Under the pieces are notes generated by a model that saw only the letters and a program-made list of their open reading frames with translations, did no database searches and had not been told where the DNA came from. Positions 1-4,523 of a DNA stretch of 6,804 bases are shown piece by piece. Source of the DNA: Thermoplasmata archaeon (GTDB lineage: Archaea; Thermoplasmatota; E2; UBA202; JdFR-43); assembly GCA_021163175.1 (NCBI GenBank), contig JAGGXG010000104.1:1-6804 (forward strand), in the 5' to 3' direction. The translations under genes were made by a program, and so were the position numbers. Position 1 is the first letter of the stretch. Every line of letters starts with the position of its first letter.

Positions 1-2
1 AT

Positions 3-263
3 AGTAGCGGTTATACAGCAGATAAAACTCTCTTATTCAATCTTTCTGCCATCTCATCATGTTACGTAAAAGATAATTACATGTATTTGCTTGCAATTGG
101 TCCATACGGAGAAGGATATTCAGGTGGTATTTTGGCGACTGATTATGTGGCTATTAAACATGAAGCAGCACCAGAAAAATTTTCATTATGGCTATATCTA
201 ATAATGGCTGTCGCAATTTTGATTCCACTTGTTGTGGCATTATCCAAAATTAGAAGAAAATAA
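3..263 (+). CDS. C-terminal part of a membrane-anchored surface protein (5' end outside the window)
   Basis: The frame is open from base 3 to a TAA at 261-263, giving 86 residues with no stop back to the window edge, so this is the tail of a longer gene. An internal ATG at 81 exists, but nothing favours it as the true start. Residues 1-60 are polar and Gly/Tyr/Ser-rich with alternating hydrophobic residues, as in an extracellular beta-sandwich (for example the stretch YLLAIGPYGEGYSGGILATD). Residues about 61-81 form one strongly hydrophobic helix (LWLYLIMAVAILIPLVVAL), followed by the basic tail SKIRRK. This layout is usual for archaeal exported proteins held in the membrane by a C-terminal anchor, with the body outside and the KIRRK tail in the cytoplasm. 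I do not recognise the family, because too little of the ectodomain is visible. The gene converges on the sensory operon, and nothing links the two functionally. That it codes is likely; its function is unknown. Confidence 0.7.
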   Translation, partial: SSGYTADKTLLFNLSAISSCYVKDNYMYLLAIGPYGEGYSGGILATDYVAIKHEAAPEKFSLWLYLIMAVAILIPLVVALSKIRRK

Positions 264-289
264 GCTTGTTTTTCATTTTCATCCATCGT
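264..289. terminator. T-rich convergent intergenic gap, probable terminator region
   Basis: Only 26 bases separate the stop of the plus-strand gene from the stop of the minus-strand receiver gene. On the plus strand the gap holds a run of five T (269-273, after CTTG) and then TTTTC, which fits the oligo-T termination signals of archaea, where no hairpin is needed. I see no clear stem-loop. For the minus-strand operon the corresponding T-rich stretch lies further on, inside the end of the plus-strand gene (about 240-263, read in reverse complement). This is assigned from base composition and gene arrangement only. Confidence 0.35.
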
Positions 290-721
290 TTATTCCTTCA
301 AAAATCTCTCAACCATCTTTGCAAAATCTGCAAATGGCGTCGGCTTTTCCAGAATTTTTTCGACTCCAAGCTCTCTTAACTTTTCTGCCCATTCCGTCCC
401 AAACCATGCTGTGTAGCCCCAGATTGTGACACTTCCATCCATTTTTAAAAGCTCTCTTGCCACTCTAACACCATCCATTCTCTCCCCCATTCCGGCCCTG
501 TGTAAATCTATCACGGCGATATCATCACTGGCAGAAAGATTCAAATCAAGAATAACTAATGATGGCTTTTCTCCCTTTTCCATAAGCTTTTTGTAAATTT
601 CCAAGCCCTCTTCCCCGCTATAAGCATTCATTATTTCTATCCCTTCTATTTTTTCAAGATAATGGTTTAATAAAGAATGTATATCTGGCTCATCATCTAT
701 TATCAAAACTTTCTTACTCAT
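290..721 (-). CDS. Stand-alone response regulator (single receiver domain) with a loop insertion
   Basis: A 143-residue protein consisting of one REC domain with no output domain, expected to be cytoplasmic and to accept phosphate from a His-containing partner. The key residues are all present: acidic pair D9-D10 (VLIIDDEPD), phospho-acceptor D59 (VILDLNLS), T104 (GYTA), and K126 followed by P127 (LEKPTP). Between D59 and the usual MDG turn (residues 82-84) there are about 17 more residues than in CheY-like receivers, with the sequence around SASDDIAVIDLHRAG. The segment from 101 to 111 carries three Trp. I chose the ATG at 721 over the in-frame ATG at 745 because MSKKVLIIDDE is the normal beginning of a receiver and because a good ribosome binding site lies just before it. 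The start overlaps the end of the large PAS gene by 8 bases, so it is translationally coupled to it and is probably its cognate partner. Without an effector domain it may act by protein contact or as a phosphate shuttle. Confidence 0.92.
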   Translation of the reverse strand: MSKKVLIIDDEPDIHSLLNHYLEKIEGIEIMNAYSGEEGLEIYKKLMEKGEKPSLVILDLNLSASDDIAVIDLHRAGMGERMDGVRVARELLKMDGSVTIWGYTAWFGTEWAEKLRELGVEKILEKPTPFADFAKMVERFLKE

Positions 722-3700
722 GTATCTCACCCTTTGTAACAACATTTTTCACAACCTTTTCTATTCTTTCTATCGCCTTTAAAGCTTTTTCAATTTTTTC
801 TTTGGTTTCACCGTCTTCTTTTGCCATTTCGAGATAACCTTTTGCTATTGCGAGAGGATTGAAAAAGTAATGAGCTGTATCAGCCTTAAATTTCCTTTCT
901 TCTTCCAAAGCTCGCATCATTTCCTCCTCCGCCTTTATCTTTGCAATGCCTGCAGCAATTTCCCCCGCAATGGCTTTAAGCAATCTTTTATCTTCTTCTT
1001 TCAATGGATTCTTTGAAGTGTTCATAACTTGCAAAACACCATATAACTCATTTTTTGTGACCAATGGAATGGTATAAAGTTCCTTCACATCATATTTTTT
1101 ATACAGATCAAGATTAAAGGAAAGCGATTTATGCTTTTTAACATCTTTTATGTATCTCGCCTTTCTTTCCACAACTGCTTTCACCGCCTCCCATGGCTGG
1201 TTTTCATCAATTTTATAGCTTACCATTGTTTTTCTCTTGAAATCTTTTGGATAGCCGTAGAAAACGATCGGATTTAGCTTTTTATTTTCCTTATCATACA
1301 AGAATACATTTATGTAATCAACATTCATTATTTCTTTAATGTTTTTAAGCAACTTCCTGCATAACTGGCGTATTGTGGTGCTTTCATTTATGCTCTTGCC
1401 TATGACGTAATGAAGACGAGATAACTTATTTATTTCCTCCTCTGCCCTTTTACGCTCCGTTACATCACGCAATATGCCCACTACCCTAACCTCTCCTTTT
1501 TTTCCTATGCTTACAGTCGTAACTTCAACCCATTTTATTTTTCCATCTTTTCTTACAATACGGAATGAATACATCGGCGGCAAAGGCTTTCCAGCTTCTC
1601 TCGCCTTCTCCCGCTCAACTATAAGCGGGATATCATCCTCATGTATTAACTTCCAGAATGAAAAATCTGGACTTGTTATCTCCTTGTTGGTATAGCCAGT
1701 CAATTTTTCGAAAGCAGGATTCACATATTCAAAGCCATCTGCAGTTATTATATAGATGGCATCTGGAGCATTTTCGACCAAGGTCCTAAAGCGACGCTCG
1801 CTTTCTCTCAATGCCTCTTCCATTTTCTTGCGTTCTGTTACGTCTCTAACTATCGCCATCAAATATCTTTTTCCACCTATCTCTATCCTGTTTAAGCTGA
1901 CCTCCGCATCAAAAGTGCTGCCATCAAGGCGGCGGTGGCGCCACTCAAAAAACTGCCGTTTTCCTTGTAGTGCTTTTCTGATGTTCTCGAGAGCTTTTTC
2001 TTTCGAGTCCATCCCATCTGGTTGTTTTGGTGGAGAAAATTCATAAGGTGTTTTTCCTATAAGTTCTTTTTTACTGCATCCAAACATTTTCGCCGCCATG
2101 CTATTGCAATCAATGAATTTGTCTCCATCCAGAATGAGAATCGCATCATTTGCTGCTTCAAATAGGGTTCTATAGTGTGTCTCACTTTCTCGAAGTTTTT
2201 CTTCCATTTCTTTTCTTTCTGTTATATCTCGTATTACCACAATTGCAGCAGGTCCTCCATGATATGATATTATTGAAAGCGAAACATCAACATATCTTTT
2301 CTTTCCATCTTTTCTTATTATGAATGTCTCCCTTCGGAGCCCTGTTATTTTTTTCTTCGATGCTTCTCTATACATATCTTGTAATCTTTTTGATTCTTCC
2401 TTGCTAACAAATCTTCTAAAATCTGCACCTATGATTTCTTTTAAGCTGTATCCAGTCAATTTTTCTGCCTGTTTGTTTGCATACTTTATCATGTCGTATT
2501 GAAGGATGGCTATTGTATCGTTTGCTGTTTCTACAACCATGCGATATTTTTCTTCGCTCTCCCTCAACGCCTCTTCCATTTCCTTTCTTTCTGTTATGTC
2601 CATGAATGTTATCAAGCCCGCTGGTCGCCCTCTAAAAGTTATGTTCGTTGTTGAAAAAATACCCCATTTTATTTGTCCATCTTTAGTATAGAAAGGCATT
2701 TCATGAATACGAGGCCCTATCTTTTTGCCTTCCTGTCTTTTTTTGCCTATCTCCTTCACCAGTTTCTGATAATCTTCATGAATGAGCTCCCAGTAACGCA
2801 TGTTTAACAGCTCTTCCTCGCTATAGCCAGTTATTTTCTCCGCAGCTTTGTTGGCATAGACAAAATAATCATTTTGATATACAAGCATTCCAGCAAGCGT
2901 TGTGTTGGCAAGGGCTTTCAAAAATTCCTCTATTTCGGTTCTGACTGTTATATCTCTTGCAATTCCTTGAAAAGCCACTATTTCTCCATTTTCTTCAATT
3001 GGAGCTGTGCTGACTTCTATTACATGCTTTTCTCCATCGCTATCGATCACTTCATATCTTGCAGGCTTTAGTTTCTCACCTTTTATAAGCAACTCTATTC
3101 TTTTCTTGAATTGGGTAAAATATTTTCTGGAAATGAAATTTTTAATATTTTTTCCTATGATATCCTCCTTCCTATACTTCAAACCTTCGCACATTGCTTT
3201 ATTTACTTCAAGTATTTTTCCTTCTTTATCAAAAATAAATATTCCATCTGGATTTTCATTGAAAATGAGCTCGTATCTCATCTCTCTTTCCTTCAAAGCT
3301 TCCTCTATTTTTCTTATTTCAGTTATATCACGCTGAATTGAAATGGAGTGTATTATCTCTCCATTTTCATCTCTAACTGCATCCACACTGAGCAGCACAA
3401 TCCTTTCTTCTCCATTCTTTGTTTTTATTTTTAATTCAGCATTTTTTATTTTCCCTCCTTTTTTCCATCTCTGAAATACTCTTTTCGCCTTTTTTTGATA
3501 TTCTGGAGCATATATGGTGAAAACTGGCTTACCAACCAACTCTTCTTTTTTATATCCCAAAGCTTTCAAAGCACTTTTATTTACATCTAATATTTTTCCA
3601 TCTGGAGAAATCATGTAAAAGTAGTCGGGAGCGTTCTCAAAGAACTTTCTAAAACGTTGCTCGCTCTCTTCCAGTGCTTTCATTGCATTTTTAAGTCCTG

Positions 3701-4523
3701 TTATGTCTTTCGCATAATGAATGATTTTTTCTATTTTATCTCCTTTTACAGGAGAAACACTTACAAGATATACACCATTCAAGATTTCCATTTCCATTGT
3801 TTCTGTCTCGCCTTTCTTTGTTCTTAGCAATTTTTCCATGGGGCAGCCTTTGGCAGGATGATTCAGCCCATGGAACAATTCATAGCATTTTTTGCCTACA
3901 ACGTCTTCTCTTTCCATTCCCAGTGCCTTCAGCGTGGCGGGATTAACCTCCAGAATCGTGTGATCTGGAGCCAATACCATTATCAAATCTGTTATGGAAT
4001 TAAAAGCTGCCTCCCAATCTTCCTTGGCTTTTCTGAGCTCATCCTCCAGCTTTTTCAATTCTGTTATGTCCTCAACGACGCCATCATAATACAATGTCTT
4101 CCCTTTCTCATCTCTAATCGCCACTGCACTCTCCCTAACATATATGACGGAGCCATCGCGGCGGCGCCACGCTGAGACGCCATGGAAATATCCTTTCTTT
4201 TCTATTTCTTCTATGAATTTTTTTCGAGAATAGCCTGGCTCATAATATTCATCATTGTTAAGATCTCTTTTCTTCAATTCTTCTTCACTTTTATATCCGA
4301 GCAGTTTTACTAAGAAAGGATTCACCATAAGAATGCGACCATCCGGAGTCGTTCTATACATACCAACAGGAGCATTCTCAAAAATTGTTTTGAAACGTTT
4401 TTCACTTTCTCTCAAATCCTCTATAATGTTAAGTAAGGCAATCCTATTCTCCTCTATTTTTTTTCGCAGCTCTTCATTCTCTTTTTTTAACTTTTCTATG
4501 CTTTTCTCAATTTCTCTTCGCAT
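714..4523 (-). CDS. Giant soluble sensor: 8 PAS + GAF + histidine-containing DHp-like hairpin, no ATPase domain
   Basis: A 1269-residue protein with no signal peptide or membrane segment, so probably cytoplasmic. Domain order with approximate residues: N-terminal coiled coil 1-40; PAS1 40-157; PAS2 167-277; PAS3 286-403; PAS4 413-528; PAS5 531-646; PAS6 656-769; PAS7 780-897; PAS8 908-1025; GAF 1036-1195; DHp-like hairpin 1205-1262. Each PAS ends in the family's D-I/V-T exit motif (mostly DITE or D[IV]TERK) and most are joined by the signalling linker E-x-L-R-E-S-E. PAS2 carries a Cys/His cluster (C213, H218, C227). The hairpin has H1218 in the context TAHYFFNP, matching the HisKA H-box HExxTP/NP except that Tyr replaces the acidic residue. 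The protein stops 51 residues after H1218, so no HATPase domain follows. ATG 4523 is the first possible start: an in-frame TGA lies at 4547-4545. It overlaps the upstream gene by 28 bases and the receiver gene by 8. A sensory role is firm; actual kinase activity is doubtful. Confidence 0.93.
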   Translation of the reverse strand: MRREIEKSIEKLKKENEELRKKIEENRIALLNIIEDLRESEKRFKTIFENAPVGMYRTTPDGRILMVNPFLVKLLGYKSEEELKKRDLNNDEYYEPGYSRKKFIEEIEKKGYFHGVSAWRRRDGSVIYVRESAVAIRDEKGKTLYYDGVVEDITELKKLEDELRKAKEDWEAAFNSITDLIMVLAPDHTILEVNPATLKALGMEREDVVGKKCYELFHGLNHPAKGCPMEKLLRTKKGETETMEMEILNGVYLVSVSPVKGDKIEKIIHYAKDITGLKNAMKALEESEQRFRKFFENAPDYFYMISPDGKILDVNKSALKALGYKKEELVGKPVFTIYAPEYQKKAKRVFQRWKKGGKIKNAELKIKTKNGEERIVLLSVDAVRDENGEIIHSISIQRDITEIRKIEEALKEREMRYELIFNENPDGIFIFDKEGKILEVNKAMCEGLKYRKEDIIGKNIKNFISRKYFTQFKKRIELLIKGEKLKPARYEVIDSDGEKHVIEVSTAPIEENGEIVAFQGIARDITVRTEIEEFLKALANTTLAGMLVYQNDYFVYANKAAEKITGYSEEELLNMRYWELIHEDYQKLVKEIGKKRQEGKKIGPRIHEMPFYTKDGQIKWGIFSTTNITFRGRPAGLITFMDITERKEMEEALRESEEKYRMVVETANDTIAILQYDMIKYANKQAEKLTGYSLKEIIGADFRRFVSKEESKRLQDMYREASKKKITGLRRETFIIRKDGKKRYVDVSLSIISYHGGPAAIVVIRDITERKEMEEKLRESETHYRTLFEAANDAILILDGDKFIDCNSMAAKMFGCSKKELIGKTPYEFSPPKQPDGMDSKEKALENIRKALQGKRQFFEWRHRRLDGSTFDAEVSLNRIEIGGKRYLMAIVRDVTERKKMEEALRESERRFRTLVENAPDAIYIITADGFEYVNPAFEKLTGYTNKEITSPDFSFWKLIHEDDIPLIVEREKAREAGKPLPPMYSFRIVRKDGKIKWVEVTTVSIGKKGEVRVVGILRDVTERKRAEEEINKLSRLHYVIGKSINESTTIRQLCRKLLKNIKEIMNVDYINVFLYDKENKKLNPIVFYGYPKDFKRKTMVSYKIDENQPWEAVKAVVERKARYIKDVKKHKSLSFNLDLYKKYDVKELYTIPLVTKNELYGVLQVMNTSKNPLKEEDKRLLKAIAGEIAAGIAKIKAEEEMMRALEEERKFKADTAHYFFNPLAIAKGYLEMAKEDGETKEKIEKALKAIERIEKVVKNVVTKGEIHE
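726..732 (-). promoter_or_regulatory. Ribosome binding site of the receiver gene
   Basis: On the minus strand the sequence GGGTGAG precedes ATG 721-719; its GGTGA core is five bases from the start and complementary to the archaeal 16S 3' end. The site lies inside the last codons of the large PAS gene. It supports the start at 721 rather than 745 and independent initiation within a coupled operon. Confidence 0.7.
738..911 (-). other. HisKA/DHp-like helical hairpin lacking the catalytic domain
   Basis: Residues about 1205-1262 contain helix 1 with KFKADTAHYFFNPLAIAKGY and helix 2 around EKIEKALKAIERIEKVVKNVV, the length of a minimal DHp hairpin. H1218 (codon 872-870) sits where HisKA proteins have the phospho-accepting His; N1222 and P1223 match the T/N-P of the H-box. 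Tyr1219 takes the place of the acidic residue that helps the kinase reaction in HisKA enzymes. After the hairpin there are only seven residues (TKGEIHE) before the TAA. Because the receiver gene begins properly at this point with its own ribosome binding site, the short end looks natural rather than caused by a frameshift. Confidence 0.75.
939..1418 (-). other. GAF domain of the large sensor
   Basis: Residues about 1036-1195 follow PAS8 and show the GAF pattern: an initial helix (SRLHYVIGKSINESTTIRQLCRKLL), a strand pair around VDYINVFLYDKENKKL, the core strand motif YTIPLVTKNELYGVLQVMN, and a last helix E-E-D-K-R-L-L-K-A-I-A-G-E-I-A-A-G-I-A. GAF domains bind small molecules such as cyclic nucleotides or tetrapyrroles; no ligand-specific residue pattern is evident here. 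Its place directly before the DHp-like hairpin makes it the last input module, able to pass a change through the helix E-E-E-M-M-R-A-L-E-E-E-R. Confidence 0.8.
1449..4406 (-). repeat. Tandem array of eight PAS domains with repeated linkers
   Basis: Eight consecutive PAS units of about 112 to 118 residues span residues 40-1025 of the large protein. They recur with a core of N-x-x-x-x-x-x-x-G-Y, a later K-D-G-x or R-D-G-S turn and a D-I/V-T exit. The linkers after PAS5, PAS6 and PAS7 are nearly identical (RDITERKEMEE, RDVTERKKMEE, then LRESE), and the DNA there is also alike: near 1800-1850, 2180-2232 and 2555-2602 one sees close versions of the same 45-50 base pyrimidine-rich stretch on the plus strand. 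A fourth copy lies near 4980-5033, after PAS3 of the upstream protein. This suggests growth of the array by unit duplication, with the PAS5-PAS8 part possibly the youngest. The ligands of the individual domains cannot be read from the sequence. Confidence 0.85.

Noticed and set aside
264..289. Hairpin terminator or small RNA between the convergent genes
   Set aside because: The gap is 26 bases and I found no inverted repeat; only T runs are visible.
229..429. Plus-strand frame of 66 residues overlapping the surface-protein gene and the receiver gene
   Set aside because: It is antisense to the receiver, which has all its catalytic residues, and overlaps the end of the anchored-protein frame; it has no recognisable features.
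722..745. Longer start of the receiver at ATG 745
   Set aside because: It would add MLLQRVRY, which does not belong to a receiver fold, whereas ATG 721 has a GGTGA site five bases upstream and starts directly before strand 1.
714..745. Frameshift hiding a HATPase domain after the DHp-like hairpin
   Set aside because: The bases after the stop encode an intact receiver in another frame with its own ribosome binding site, leaving no room for a HATPase domain; no G-box or N-box motif is seen in any frame.
1449..2602. Regular repeats as a possible CRISPR array
   Set aside because: The repeats are about 370 bases apart, imperfect and in frame, encoding PAS linkers.
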